A DNA stretch of 64,000 nucleotides from Sporosarcina cascadiensis (GTDB lineage: Bacteria > Bacillota > Bacilli > Bacillales_A > Planococcaceae). The notes under the pieces were generated by a model, which did not search any database, had not been told where the DNA came from, and was given only the letters and a program-made list of their open reading frames with translations. The DNA lies in the NCBI RefSeq assembly GCF_009650995.1, contig NZ_WHVV01000008.1, positions 62,001-126,000 on the forward strand, given 5' to 3'. A program made the translations under genes and the position numbers. Position 1 is the first letter of the stretch. Every line of letters starts with the position of its first letter. Positions 35,318 to 43,920 of this stretch are shown here, piece after piece.

Positions 35318-35815
35318 TTGGAACTGTTGAACGTAAATGGGACAACTGATTGGAAAAAGCTGACGCGCAATGTGCTGATTCCTGTAGTCGGCGGGTCGAT
35401 TGTGGGCTGGCTGGCAAACCGCAATACGCAGGAGCAATATGCCAAACTGGAGAAGCCTTCATTTTCTCCTCCTGGATTTGTATTTCCCGTCGCATGGACG
35501 GCGCTTTATACGCTGATGGGGGTTGCAAATTATCGTGTGGAGGAAAAACAGGCACGGCGGAAGCAGAATGACTCGGCTGTTCCACTGTATGATGTACAGC
35601 TCGGACTTAACTTTCTGTGGTCATTCCTTTATTTCAAATGGAATTTGCGCGGTACCGCATTAATGGAAATGACCATTTTATTGGGCGCGATTGCTATGAC
35701 GGCTTACGAGTTCAACAAAACAGACCGTACAGCAGGCGCTTTGATGGTGCCGTACATCGGCTGGGTGCTGTTCGCTTTGACACTGAACTATTCTACTTGG
35801 AAATTGAATAAGTGA
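35318..35815 (+). CDS. TspO/MBR family membrane protein
   Basis: The 165-residue protein has five membrane segments with TspO landmarks: KPSFSPPGFVFPVAWTALYTLMG and LGLNFLWSFLYFKWN, plus the tryptophan/asparagine-rich last helix (LTLNYSTWKLN). TspO proteins bind porphyrins and are linked to oxidative and osmotic stress. It begins with TTG at 35318 after AAAAGGAGG; the upstream 13 in-frame codons have no site. It ends at a terminator later hit by an insertion element. Confidence 0.9.
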   Translation: MELLNVNGTTDWKKLTRNVLIPVVGGSIVGWLANRNTQEQYAKLEKPSFSPPGFVFPVAWTALYTLMGVANYRVEEKQARRKQNDSAVPLYDVQLGLNFLWSFLYFKWNLRGTALMEMTILLGAIAMTAYEFNKTDRTAGALMVPYIGWVLFALTLNYSTWKLNK

Positions 35816-35821
35816 AGGAAT

Positions 35822-35872
35822 GGAGCTGTCCGGAAAGTTATTCCCGCCTAACTTTTCGGACAGCTCTTTTTT
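35822..35872 (+). terminator. Terminator of the tspO-like gene
   Basis: GAGCTGTCCGGAAAGTT and AACTTTTCGGACAGCTC arms (one mismatch) are followed by a T run that ends exactly where the repeat element begins. Confidence 0.88.
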
Positions 35873-35873
35873 A
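35865..35873 (+). repeat. Left target-site duplication of the ISL3-like element
   Basis: TCTTTTTTA here is repeated exactly at 36670-36678, directly flanking the element ends. It lies in the T tail of the tspO terminator. Confidence 0.75.
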
Positions 35874-36669
35874 GGCTCTTCACCAAAACATGTGCTTGAC
35901 AGTCTATTTCATGAGCAGTTTGAAATTTGCTGGGATTACGCAGTATAGGATGGTAAGTGGGTAGGAGACCATTTCCCTGCGTTCCAGGCGGACGCGTGTC
36001 TTGCGGGCCCGCGATGAGCCAAGCGAACAGCGAAGGGTTCGCTTTGCCGTACTTTTGCGCTCTTTGCAAAAGTTAAGGCAATACGGGGTTCCTTCTACAC
36101 GCTATTTTCGCAAGCTCCCGCAAGTCGTCTCACCTGTCGGGCTGATCCTCCCCGAGTCGCCTAAAACCAGTGCTCCTAACGCTACGCTTTTACTCGCAAA
36201 AGCCGTTCTTCGTGACGGCTTTCACTACGGTGCACTAGGCTGGGGTTTCAAGACTTTTTGTGTGAGTAGGCGGTATGAGCATACTATTTAGGCCTATTAA
36301 GATAGGTAAGGTATTTCATGCAATACTTATTATTCTGCAGAGGTTAAAGTTCTTGTGATCAATGCGTTTGCAAAGTTGAGAAATGAAATCACACGCACAA
36401 AATCTCACTCTGAGAAAAAGCAAAATGATATAGATACACCACGCCAGCGAAGGCGCAACTGCGGGATAGGCCGTTGCTAAGCGAACAGCGTAGGGTTCGC
36501 TTTGCCGTATTTCTGCGTTCTTTGCAGAAATTAAGGCAGTGGTGCATGCTCTTCGCCAGTAGGCTCATAGCGTAAGGCAATCCCCCATCGCCGAAGCGGG
36601 TTTAAACTGCAGTATGATTTTTGCAATACAGGCATGACAAGTTTTCAAGAACCGATTTTGGGCAGACCC
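35874..36669 (+). mobile_element. ISL3-like non-autonomous element with intact flanking duplication
   Basis: The 796-bp element starts GGCTCTTCACCAAAACATGT and ends in the inverted GGGTCTGCCCAAAATCGGTT type sequence. It contains the same ordered modules as the copy at 16058, plus a second copy of the GCGAACAGCG / TTCTGC-GCAGAA hairpin pair near 36480-36535, which makes it longer. There is no transposase. A 9-bp direct repeat flanks it exactly, so this is the best evidence in the window that the family transposed. Confidence 0.78.
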
Positions 36670-36678
36670 TCTTTTTTA
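36670..36678 (+). repeat. Right target-site duplication of the ISL3-like element
   Basis: TCTTTTTTA matches the left flank at 35865-35873. Confidence 0.75.
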
Positions 36679-36755
36679 TATGGATATATTTTTTTGTATG
36701 CGGTGAAAAATGAGGTTTGGCACGCTGCTATACCTGTTCTAATCCCACCAAAAAA

Positions 36756-36795
36756 AGACTGTCCTGAAAGGAATTTCACTTCCAGGACAGTCTGT
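36756..36795 (-). terminator. Terminator of the TM2-like gene
   Basis: AGACTGTCCTG and CAGGACAGTCT arms around a 15-base loop have As on the left that read as a U run on the minus strand. Confidence 0.85.
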
Positions 36796-36798
36796 GAT

Positions 36799-37023
36799 TT
36801 AATAGTTTCTGTTCATACGCTCTGCTGTCTTATAGGCATCATACATACCCCAGATCCAGACAATGGGATAAGTGATAAAACCGATGAGCACAAACATGAG
36901 TAGTGCATTAATACTTTGCAGGATAATGAGCAAAATACCTTTTAGTATTTGTCCATTGTAAATTTGTCCGACACCAGTCCAGAAAAAACTCAGCACTGCG
37001 GCGATACCTGGATGCTTCAGCAT
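36799..37023 (-). CDS. Small TM2-like membrane protein
   Basis: The 74-residue product has two hydrophobic helices joined by a short turn (LSFFWTGVGQIYNGQ, then LIGFITYPIVWIWGMYDAYKTAERMN), the layout of TM2-type small membrane proteins. GGAAGGAGA precedes the ATG. It is 91 bases downstream of the YsnF-type stress gene on the same strand, and may be read from the same transcript. Function unknown. Confidence 0.78.
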   Translation of the reverse strand: MLKHPGIAAVLSFFWTGVGQIYNGQILKGILLIILQSINALLMFVLIGFITYPIVWIWGMYDAYKTAERMNRNY

Positions 37024-37114
37024 GCCCTCGTCTCCTTCCCGGCTGTTTCTTTCATTCTATCGTATAGGAAGGAGGGATGACAAGCTGAATGTTTTGCTGC
37101 TCGAACTCTCGCTG

Positions 37115-38167
37115 TTATAGACGGTCTCTATCCAATCGATTTTTATTCAGAGGATCATTATTTAGAGGATCTGTATCTAAATGATCTCCATCTACCTCGA
37201 TGTCTCCATCTTTTTCAAGATGCACTTCTTCGCGTCTGACCGTTTCGTGAACTGTTTCCGGCTCTTCCACCTGATGTTTCTTCAGTACAATTTCTTCTGT
37301 AACTACGGGTTTTTTCGTAACTTCCACATGCTCTTCCGTAATAGGAATTCGAATGGTCTCGTCATCTTCTCTGAATGCGGCTGTATTATCCAGTGGAGAG
37401 TTAGTCTTATCGAACTGTCCTCCATCCGTTACCGGTCTGCGTTCCACCGTCACTTCTTCATGCATGACATTGACATCGACAGAACGCGGCTCTTCAACGA
37501 CATCTTTTTCAAGTCGGACTTCGCCTTTTCGGACGCGCTGCTTGTCCACCTGTAAACGTTCTTCATGCAAGCGCATACGTTCTTCTTCGGTGCGGTTATC
37601 ATGCAGCGTATCCGCGGAATAATCTCTCGGACGGTCAAGCACTGCCTCGCCGCCTACTTTGCCATACTCATCATCCGCACGCAGAGACTGATCCGGCAGC
37701 GTCTTATTTAAACGGTACGCAGGATCTCCGCCGTTTAATTCCTGGTCAGTTACACTCAGCCCGTTAGCCCCGAGATTCACGTCCGTGCTGTTTCTTTCCA
37801 GTCCGTAAAAGTCTGTGTTTTCCATATAGTGACGGTTGGCTTCTCCTGAATCTACATACAGCAGCATGCCGCCGTTTTCAATTTCTCTGTAATAGCGTTC
37901 GGTATCTTCCTTCCCAAAATCAAGGCTATCAACCATGCGGTGCACGTGGTCCTCTCCCGAAATGAAGCCCATAAAGCGATCCCACCATGAGCCGTCCGCT
38001 GATTTGACTTCTGCGGATGTGCGGCTGCGCAGCATGGACAGATGATCATCATCCTTCACTACTACATAGATATCTTCATCAGACCATCCTTCATTATTCA
38101 GTTCTTCTACTCGGTTCATCAGTTGTGTCTCATCGTGGTACATTCCAATATAACGTTTTTTTGACAT
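37115..38167 (-). CDS. YsnF/DUF2382 general stress protein
   Basis: The 350-residue protein has an N-terminal general-stress-protein-17M-like domain (KKRYIGMYHDETQLMNRVEEL and WSDEDIYVVV), a linker, then a C-terminal DUF2382/AvaK region of repeated amphipathic strands (LEKDVVEEPRSVDVNVMHEEV, EEHVEVTKKPVVTEEIVLKKH). It ends in five short DPLNxx-type repeats. The family is stress-induced, soluble and of unknown mechanism. The AGGAGG site and a SigB-type promoter about 60 bases upstream support stress control. Confidence 0.88.
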   Translation of the reverse strand: MSKKRYIGMYHDETQLMNRVEELNNEGWSDEDIYVVVKDDDHLSMLRSRTSAEVKSADGSWWDRFMGFISGEDHVHRMVDSLDFGKEDTERYYREIENGGMLLYVDSGEANRHYMENTDFYGLERNSTDVNLGANGLSVTDQELNGGDPAYRLNKTLPDQSLRADDEYGKVGGEAVLDRPRDYSADTLHDNRTEEERMRLHEERLQVDKQRVRKGEVRLEKDVVEEPRSVDVNVMHEEVTVERRPVTDGGQFDKTNSPLDNTAAFREDDETIRIPITEEHVEVTKKPVVTEEIVLKKHQVEEPETVHETVRREEVHLEKDGDIEVDGDHLDTDPLNNDPLNKNRLDRDRL

Positions 38168-38219
38168 GTCAGTTTTCCTCCTAGAATTTTTTTAGCTTTT
38201 TATTCTTGCTTTTCTTATA

Positions 38220-38244
38220 TTACCCCCTTGACAAAAACGAAAAC
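38220..38244 (-). promoter_or_regulatory. SigB-type promoter of the YsnF-type gene
   Basis: On the minus strand GTTTTC (38244-38239), 13 bases and GGGTAA (38225-38220) resemble the SigB consensus with three mismatches across twelve positions. Confidence 0.6.
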
Positions 38245-38313
38245 ATTTGATTTTCTTTTTTTATGTATAAATGGCCGGCAAGATGGAATTCTAAATAGAA
38301 AGGGAGTGATTAA

Positions 38314-38721
38314 ATGCTCGAATTAAATACCGAAATAGAAGGCAGGATGGCTTCGTTCGGGACTTTGCGGGATCGTGTCGTGCAGAACGGCTATCATTTT
38401 GGCGGCGGCTGGGATTATCACAAAGGCAGTTTTGATTCGATATTGCACAGAGAAGGCGGTGAGACGATTTATCTGCGCGTTCCTTTTGAAGTGTATGAAG
38501 GGGAACTGGATGACTATAATACGTCTATCAAGTTTAGGAAACCGTATGTCATCAAGCATGTTGTCAACACCGGACTCGATAAAGATGCCAGTTCGTTGGT
38601 CAGCGGATCGTTTAATCAGTTCCAGGAACCGCTCGACCGGGACGCTCAAATTCATGATAAAAGCCGTTGGGAAACTGCTGGGGAGTTTGCGATTGAAGAG
38701 TTTTTGCAGCACTTGGAATAA
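38314..38721 (+). CDS. yugN: YugN-like protein
   Basis: The 135-residue soluble protein matches the YugN family (FGTLRDRVVQNGYHFGGGWDYHKGSFD, IYLRVPFEVYEGELDDYN, PYVIKHVVNTGLD). The family has no known function. AAAGGGAGTG precedes the ATG. It is divergent from the YsnF-type gene, and a heptamer array follows its stop. Confidence 0.87.
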   Translation: MLELNTEIEGRMASFGTLRDRVVQNGYHFGGGWDYHKGSFDSILHREGGETIYLRVPFEVYEGELDDYNTSIKFRKPYVIKHVVNTGLDKDASSLVSGSFNQFQEPLDRDAQIHDKSRWETAGEFAIEEFLQHLE

Positions 38722-38762
38722 AAAAGATGAAGGCAGCCGCTTGCACGCATATAAATAATAGT

Positions 38763-38885
38763 ATGAGCGGTGACGGAGCATTTATGAGCGGATGGTCTGC
38801 CCGGTATGATCATGCAGGCTGGCTGAATGATCATTTGCACGGGATGTACGAGCGCCCGCAGCGGCAGTATGATCACTTGCAGTAG
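38763..38885 (+). other. Possible 40-codon frame within the heptamer array, doubtful
   Basis: An ATG frame encodes a product starting MSGDGAFMSGWSARYDHAGW and ends in TAG at 38885. It has no clear ribosome binding site and coincides with the 21-bp array, which alone explains the repeated DH pairs. I keep it only as a note. Confidence 0.15.
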
Positions 38886-38896
38886 TTCTATGATCA
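38763..38896. repeat. Array of seven heptamers at 21/22-bp spacing
   Basis: On the plus strand ATGAGCG (38763), ATGAGCG (38784), ATGATCA (38806), ATGATCA (38827), ACGAGCG (38848), ATGATCA (38869) and ATGATCA (38890) are spaced 21, 22, 21, 21, 21 and 21 bases. All fit N-Y-G-M-N-C-N; the spacers are unrelated. The array lies between the converging yugN and mscS-like genes. Confidence 0.7.
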
Positions 38897-38918
38897 TTCA
38901 GAGTATAAATCAAGAGAA

Positions 38919-38963
38919 AAGGCTGCCTGACAAGTCCATTAGACTTACTGGGCAGCCTTTTAA
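38919..38963. terminator. Bidirectional terminator overlapping the end of the MscS-like gene
   Basis: AAAAGGCTGCC and GGCAGCCTTTT arms with an inner AAGTC/GACTT helix sit between converging genes. Confidence 0.85.
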
Positions 38964-40060
38964 TTGTCCGGTCGCCATTCTGCCGGGCCGGCCGGTTTCT
39001 CATCTGCAGCTTCTTCCAGCTGCGCTTCATGCTCAAATATCATCTTCGCGATTACTTGGCGGATTTTGTCCTCCACCACCTGCTTGGCGCGCAGGCTGCG
39101 AACGGGAACTTCGATTACCATTTCCACGCTGTCGCTGCCCAGATTCGTATAGCGAACGGCAGGTTCAGGCTGTTCCAGCACTTCATCCAGCGGCAGTATA
39201 TACTCATGCAGCAGCTCTTTCAGTAAGCTGCTTACCTTCTCTGTGTTACTGGTGTATTTTACGTTCAACTTCACATCAGCAATAACCAGTTTGGAAGAAC
39301 GGCTTTTAATGATCTGCTCAATGAAATATTGATTCGGCACAATGAGTGTGCCTTCCCTTTCCACCGTCACATCCGTAGAACGAAGTTTGATCCGCTCGAC
39401 TTTCCCGACGCGTCCTTCTATCTCAATATATTCTCCCACTTCAATTGGCCGTTCAAACAGCATAATGATGCCGGATACGAAGTTGGCGGCCACGTTTCGG
39501 ATTCCAAAACCTATTCCCACACCCAATGCGCTGAACAATAGGGCAAATGTCGTCAAGCTCAAGCCGACAATCCGGAAACCAACGACAATACCAATGACCA
39601 TAATCAAATAATACAGCAGCCGGTTCACGGTATACTGCATGCCTTTTTCCACTTCCATACGTTCATAGAAATAGGGCATGACATGCACGGTAACCGCTTT
39701 TGCCAGCCGGTTCGCAAAGGTGATCACCAGGATGATCATGATAATCAGAAACAGTGAGATGCCCACGCCCTTTGATTGATAAAAAGGTGTGAACAGCCAT
39801 TTCTTCTTTGAAAAAGTCAGCAGGAATAAGAAAATCGATCCATAGAGGGCGACCCAGTTTGCCAGCGACTTGATAAACGGCACGACATGCTGGCGTGCCC
39901 GGGAAGATGCCGATAATTTATCGAGAAGAAAGAACAGCAGACTCTTCCCAATAAAAATCAGAAGGAGATACAGAAAGAATAAGTAAATTTCCTTGCTCGT
40001 CAGCTCTTTCATAATCGTCAAATCAACGGGTATCGTCAGAAGGGCAAACTCGTAAATCAT
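38960..40060 (-). CDS. MscS-family mechanosensitive ion channel
   Basis: The 366-residue protein has four to five membrane helices, then the MscS pore helix and beta domain: FALLFSALGVGIGFGIRNVAANFVSG, FERPIEVGEYIEIEGRVGKVERI and LIVPNQYFIEQIIKS. It opens on membrane tension to release solutes during osmotic downshock. The start follows the upstream hypothetical gene's stop by three bases, so the two are coupled. A proline-rich acidic tail ends the protein. Confidence 0.9.
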   Translation of the reverse strand: MIYEFALLTIPVDLTIMKELTSKEIYLFFLYLLLIFIGKSLLFFLLDKLSASSRARQHVVPFIKSLANWVALYGSIFLFLLTFSKKKWLFTPFYQSKGVGISLFLIIMIILVITFANRLAKAVTVHVMPYFYERMEVEKGMQYTVNRLLYYLIMVIGIVVGFRIVGLSLTTFALLFSALGVGIGFGIRNVAANFVSGIIMLFERPIEVGEYIEIEGRVGKVERIKLRSTDVTVEREGTLIVPNQYFIEQIIKSRSSKLVIADVKLNVKYTSNTEKVSSLLKELLHEYILPLDEVLEQPEPAVRYTNLGSDSVEMVIEVPVRSLRAKQVVEDKIRQVIAKMIFEHEAQLEEAADEKPAGPAEWRPDN

Positions 40061-40063
40061 CGC

Positions 40064-40384
40064 TTACTCCTTCAGTTCCCGAACTTTTTCCTTCATTGCT
40101 TCCGAGCTGAGCACTTCTTTCGGAAATTTTTCATAAATGGGCTGAAGTTCATTCGTCAGCTCCTCCAGTTCTGCAGCTGAGTAAAACAGGAATTCGAAAT
40201 ATCGGGAGCCGTCGTCTGTTTCGATTAAAATATCCAGCACTTGCAACGGTTCCCGGCCCGCTGTGTCTTCGTCCGACATAATCGGTTCCTCCGCTGCATA
40301 ATTCCCCTGATAAATCCATACTGTCCCTTTTTGCACTGATTCTGCAAACGCCAGCAAATCATCTGCATTGTCTGTCTGCTTCAT
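40064..40384 (-). CDS. Conserved-looking small acidic protein, unknown function
   Basis: The 106-residue product is acidic and mostly helical (ADDLLAFAESVQKGTVWIYQ, then LIETDDGSRYFEFLFYSAAELEEL). No membrane segment or known motif is visible. GTGAGGA precedes the ATG. Its coupling to the mscS-like gene suggests a cytosolic accessory role, which is only inference. Confidence 0.65.
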   Translation of the reverse strand: MKQTDNADDLLAFAESVQKGTVWIYQGNYAAEEPIMSDEDTAGREPLQVLDILIETDDGSRYFEFLFYSAAELEELTNELQPIYEKFPKEVLSSEAMKEKVRELKE

Positions 40385-40431
40385 CTACATTCCTCACTTT
40401 CCGCTTTTTACTTATCCTTCCCTTTTGGAGT

Positions 40432-42639
40432 TTAATGAAACAAATCTGTCTCACGCGACTTGGCAAGCAGCTGATTCGTCGCTTTATTCACTTTTTGTTT
40501 CAATAAGTATCCAAATGCCAACATAATAATGCCGACAACCATCAGGAAAATCAGATCTTTTACAGCCCGTGCCCACACAATTCCTCCCACGGCTTCCCGC
40601 ATGAGATCAATCGCATACGTAAACGGCAGAAATGGATTAATCCATTGGAAAAACTCAGGCAGCAGCATGATCGGATACGTACCGCCGGACCCTGCAATTT
40701 GAAGGACGAGCATCACGATAGCCATTGCTTTTCCCACATCGCCGAATACAGAAACGAGGGTGTAGACGATTGACATGAAAACCATGCTGATCAACATACC
40801 GAACAGTATAAATAGCACGGGAGCCTTCACAGTGACACCCAGCAATGCGATATCCCCGACTGTCACAATAAGCGACTGAATCAGTCCGATCAAGCCGAAA
40901 GTAAAGAATCTTCCTATATAGACTTGTTTTGCTGTAAACTTTCCTTCCCGGTGGATATCTGTCGATAATAATGAAATCAACAGAAGACAGCCAACCCAAA
41001 TGGCAAGCACAGTATAGAATGGACTCATCCCCGTCCCGTAATTCTTAATGGGAAATAATTTATTTTCATTAAGAATGATCGGCTCCTCAAAGAAGCTTCT
41101 TTCTGCCTGCGGGTCATTTCGCAGCAGCTGGATGATTTCATTGATGTCCGTCTCACCCTGAATACTTTTAATCCTGCTGGCAAGCTGGTTCACTTTACTG
41201 TAGACATACGGGTATTCATTGAGTGCTTTCTCCACTTGCTGTTTACCGTTGGTCAGATTCCCATCCGTATCCACAAGTATCCGCTGAACTTCCGGTATTG
41301 TTTGTTGCACTTCTGTCAGCAGTTTTTTTGCCGTGCCCAAGGTTTTGATGGCCTGCGCAATTTCCTGCTGAACGAACGGCTCAATCGTTTCAGTGTATTC
41401 TTTCAAAAAAGAATCTGCTTTCACCGATGTATCCGCGGCAATTGCCTGCAGATCATTGACTCCATTTTTCACCCGTTCCTGCTCGTCCTGCACCAGTGAA
41501 TCAATCGTCCTTGCATTCGTCTGGATTTCTGTCATCTGATTTTTCATGTTTTCGATTTTCTGTAAAGATGCATCAATAGGAACAGTAATAGCCGGCGGTT
41601 CGGGATCAATAACACCTGTTTGCTGGTTTTTCGCTTCATTCAGCTGCACCGCTAAATCCTTCACCTGGTTGAGATCAGCCTCGAGTCCACCCAGCTTTTC
41701 TATACTTCCCGTCACCCGTTCATCCAGACTTTTCTTTGCGCGGTCCCACTCTGTAAAATCGAGCTCGGTCTGCTGGATTTTTTTAAGGAACGCATTGGTT
41801 TCTTTCGTGATCTCCGTTATTTTTTCCAAATCTGCTTTGATTCTCGGTGCCGCAGCTTTCAACTGCTGCTGTGCAGCAGTCAGCTGACTGAGCGTGTCAT
41901 TTACCGTCTGCAGTCCCTCTGAAGTCGTTTGCTGTACTTCTGGCATCATTTTCTGCGCCTGATGAATAATTTTCTGTGCAGAACCTGCATCCCCCGCAAT
42001 CCCTTCCAACGTCTGATGAATACCGGGCAGTTCTTTTTGGATTTCAAATACATAATCCTCGAACTTTTTAATATCCGGCAGATCCTTTTCAATTTCAATA
42101 CCCAGTTCATTGAATAAATCAAGCACTACACCGTTCACTGTGGAAATGAAGCGGCTGCTCACTTTATCAACAATGACGGAGGCACCTTTCTCCGTAATCT
42201 TGGGGGCAATGGAATTGAGTTTTTCATTGACGTAATACTCGATTTCCGCCTTTTCTGGCTCTCCTGAGACAACCGTTCCGAGTTTTTCTGAAAAATCTTT
42301 AGGAATAAAAATGGCAGCAAAATAATCACCGTACTCTACCCCATCCATCGCTTCCTCGCGGGATGTAAATGTCCAGTCCATATCTTTATTTTCTTTCAGA
42401 TTTTGTATCAGTTGGTCGCCGACATCTATTTCCTCCTCACGAATTAATGCGCCTTCATCTTCATTGACGACCGCCACCGGCAGCTTATCAGTCCGCGAAT
42501 AGGGATCCCATGCCGCATAGATATTCAGCCATGCATATAAAGACGGCAAAAAAGTCAAACCGCCGATCAGAATCGCGGCCACCCAGTTCCTGCTTATATT
42601 TTTCAGATCCATCTTAAATATATTCCAGCTAACTTTCAT
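40432..42639 (-). CDS. YhgE/Pip-type membrane protein (ABC-2 permease-like)
   Basis: The 735-residue protein has one N-terminal membrane helix (WVAAILIGGLTFLPSLYAWL), a large external region of about 500 residues with coiled coils rich in EVQQT-like repeats, and five to six C-terminal helices with an ABC-2-like fold (YTVLAIWVGCLLLISLL through LMREAVGGIVWARAV). This is the layout of YhgE and phage infection protein Pip, and of ESX/T7SS EsaA relatives. Its substrate is unknown. An AGAGGGGAAG site precedes the ATG. Confidence 0.87.
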   Translation of the reverse strand: MKVSWNIFKMDLKNISRNWVAAILIGGLTFLPSLYAWLNIYAAWDPYSRTDKLPVAVVNEDEGALIREEEIDVGDQLIQNLKENKDMDWTFTSREEAMDGVEYGDYFAAIFIPKDFSEKLGTVVSGEPEKAEIEYYVNEKLNSIAPKITEKGASVIVDKVSSRFISTVNGVVLDLFNELGIEIEKDLPDIKKFEDYVFEIQKELPGIHQTLEGIAGDAGSAQKIIHQAQKMMPEVQQTTSEGLQTVNDTLSQLTAAQQQLKAAAPRIKADLEKITEITKETNAFLKKIQQTELDFTEWDRAKKSLDERVTGSIEKLGGLEADLNQVKDLAVQLNEAKNQQTGVIDPEPPAITVPIDASLQKIENMKNQMTEIQTNARTIDSLVQDEQERVKNGVNDLQAIAADTSVKADSFLKEYTETIEPFVQQEIAQAIKTLGTAKKLLTEVQQTIPEVQRILVDTDGNLTNGKQQVEKALNEYPYVYSKVNQLASRIKSIQGETDINEIIQLLRNDPQAERSFFEEPIILNENKLFPIKNYGTGMSPFYTVLAIWVGCLLLISLLSTDIHREGKFTAKQVYIGRFFTFGLIGLIQSLIVTVGDIALLGVTVKAPVLFILFGMLISMVFMSIVYTLVSVFGDVGKAMAIVMLVLQIAGSGGTYPIMLLPEFFQWINPFLPFTYAIDLMREAVGGIVWARAVKDLIFLMVVGIIMLAFGYLLKQKVNKATNQLLAKSRETDLFH

Positions 42640-42762
42640 TGACTTCCCCTCTTTCTTTTACTTCTTGTTATTTGTTACTATACCCATATCCCGGCTATTC
42701 AAGGAAAATTAGTGTAACTTTTATTAAAAAATTGCGTCTCCTAGTTAAAGGAGTGAGGCCGA

Positions 42763-43449
42763 ATGAAAAAGCGGATGATAATTGCTCTGACTTTATTGCT
42801 TGCAAGCTGTTCTGGAGGTCAACTTTCCAATCCTCTGCCTTCCCCGCTGAACTCTGCAATTGACTGGGTGGATTTTGTGAAGTGGAATGACACTACCTAT
42901 AGTGCAAATTTCGAAACAAATGAACGTAATCTGGATTGGGAGACCGGAGAAGAGATCGGAAAAGTGAAATACATGCTGAACGGGCATGTGGGAGCAAATC
43001 ATAAGTCGAAAAACGGAGATGCAGCTTATTTGCCTAAAGGAACGCAGCTCTATGAAATAAAAGGCTATGACCCGGCATTTCGGATTTTTGCAGATGGCAA
43101 AGTATATGAAGTGTCAGATGCCGGAAACTTTGGAACAATCGGCGACTTCCTGGATATAGAAGGAAAAGTGAAGCGGGTAATTTTGCAGAGTGAAGAAGAT
43201 TTATCGTTGGTTGGTGAGTTTTCTGAAGAACATGCTGCAGAATTTATCAAGGAACTGCTAACGCTTCCCTATAAAGAGGAGTATGAATTATTTGAAGGAA
43301 AACGTGTTTTCTTTGGAATAGAACTGGAAGACGGTTCCATGACAAGATCATTGTATTGGCCCGCAACAGGCTACATTACGTATGGAGGAAAAGCTTCCGG
43401 CAGGATGAAAGAAATTTTTGAAGAGGAAATGAATGTGGCGGACTACTGA
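42763..43449 (+). CDS. Lipoprotein of unknown function
   Basis: The 228-residue product has a lipobox LASC about 15 residues in, so it should be anchored outside the membrane. The mature region has beta segments (TTYSANFETNERNLDW, GEEIGKVKYMLNGHV, GTQLYEIKGYDPAFRIFADGKVYEV) that suggest a DUF-type beta domain followed by a helical part. I do not recognise the family. AAAGGAGTGAGG precedes the ATG. It is divergent from the YhgE gene. Confidence 0.75.
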   Translation: MKKRMIIALTLLLASCSGGQLSNPLPSPLNSAIDWVDFVKWNDTTYSANFETNERNLDWETGEEIGKVKYMLNGHVGANHKSKNGDAAYLPKGTQLYEIKGYDPAFRIFADGKVYEVSDAGNFGTIGDFLDIEGKVKRVILQSEEDLSLVGEFSEEHAAEFIKELLTLPYKEEYELFEGKRVFFGIELEDGSMTRSLYWPATGYITYGGKASGRMKEIFEEEMNVADY

Positions 43450-43574
43450 TAGAAAGAGACTCTTCTGAAAGGAATGAGATGCCGTCATAATAACTCTTTA
43501 CTCTATTCCACTGATTAAATCGAGGCCCCTTGTTACAGAAACATGCCTGTTAGTTATATATCATTGAATAAGAG

Positions 43575-43856
43575 CTAAAGATTATTCATCACTTTATTTA
43601 GTTTAACAAGTGCTTCACTTACTTCTTTTCTTAGTTGATGTTCAGATATTTCAAAAGAAGTTTCTTGTCCAGGGAGACATTCGTGCCAATAGCAATCAAC
43701 TACTTCAAAAACTCCATTTAAAATTTCAAACAGGATGTTATCCATTCTTTCTATCCCATTTTTAAATGTATATATATAGTTACGTTCAAAATACTCAACA
43801 GTAATCAGCCCGTTTACAAAATCATCTATTAACATCTTGTATTTATAAGCAAACAT
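43575..43856 (-). CDS. Colicin D-type immunity-like protein
   Basis: The 93-residue protein resembles the bacteriocin immunity family around ImmD: an N-terminal helix with IDDFVNGLITVEYFERNY, then NILFEILNGVFEVVDCYW and EHQLRKEVSEALVKL. Such proteins block a cognate tRNase toxin. No toxin gene is nearby. The ATG at 43856 follows AGAGGTAG. The AT-rich coding sequence and position after a lipoprotein gene suggest horizontal acquisition. Confidence in the family comes from pattern memory only. Confidence 0.6.
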   Translation of the reverse strand: MFAYKYKMLIDDFVNGLITVEYFERNYIYTFKNGIERMDNILFEILNGVFEVVDCYWHECLPGQETSFEISEHQLRKEVSEALVKLNKVMNNL

Positions 43857-43878
43857 TTCTCTACCTCTTTTAATAAAA

Positions 43879-43910
43879 AAGAGCAAACCAGCTTACTGAT
43901 TTGCTCTCTC
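43879..43910 (-). terminator. Terminator downstream of the GNAT gene
   Basis: AGAGCAAA and TTTGCTCT arms around a loop, with As at the left giving the minus-strand U run, lie between the GNAT and immunity genes. Confidence 0.75.
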
Positions 43911-43920
43911 ATTTATTTGT

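Noticed and set aside
36001-36291. 96-codon frame
   Set aside because: It lies within the ISL3-like element and is not kept in the other copies, so it is not a transposase relic that I can recognise.
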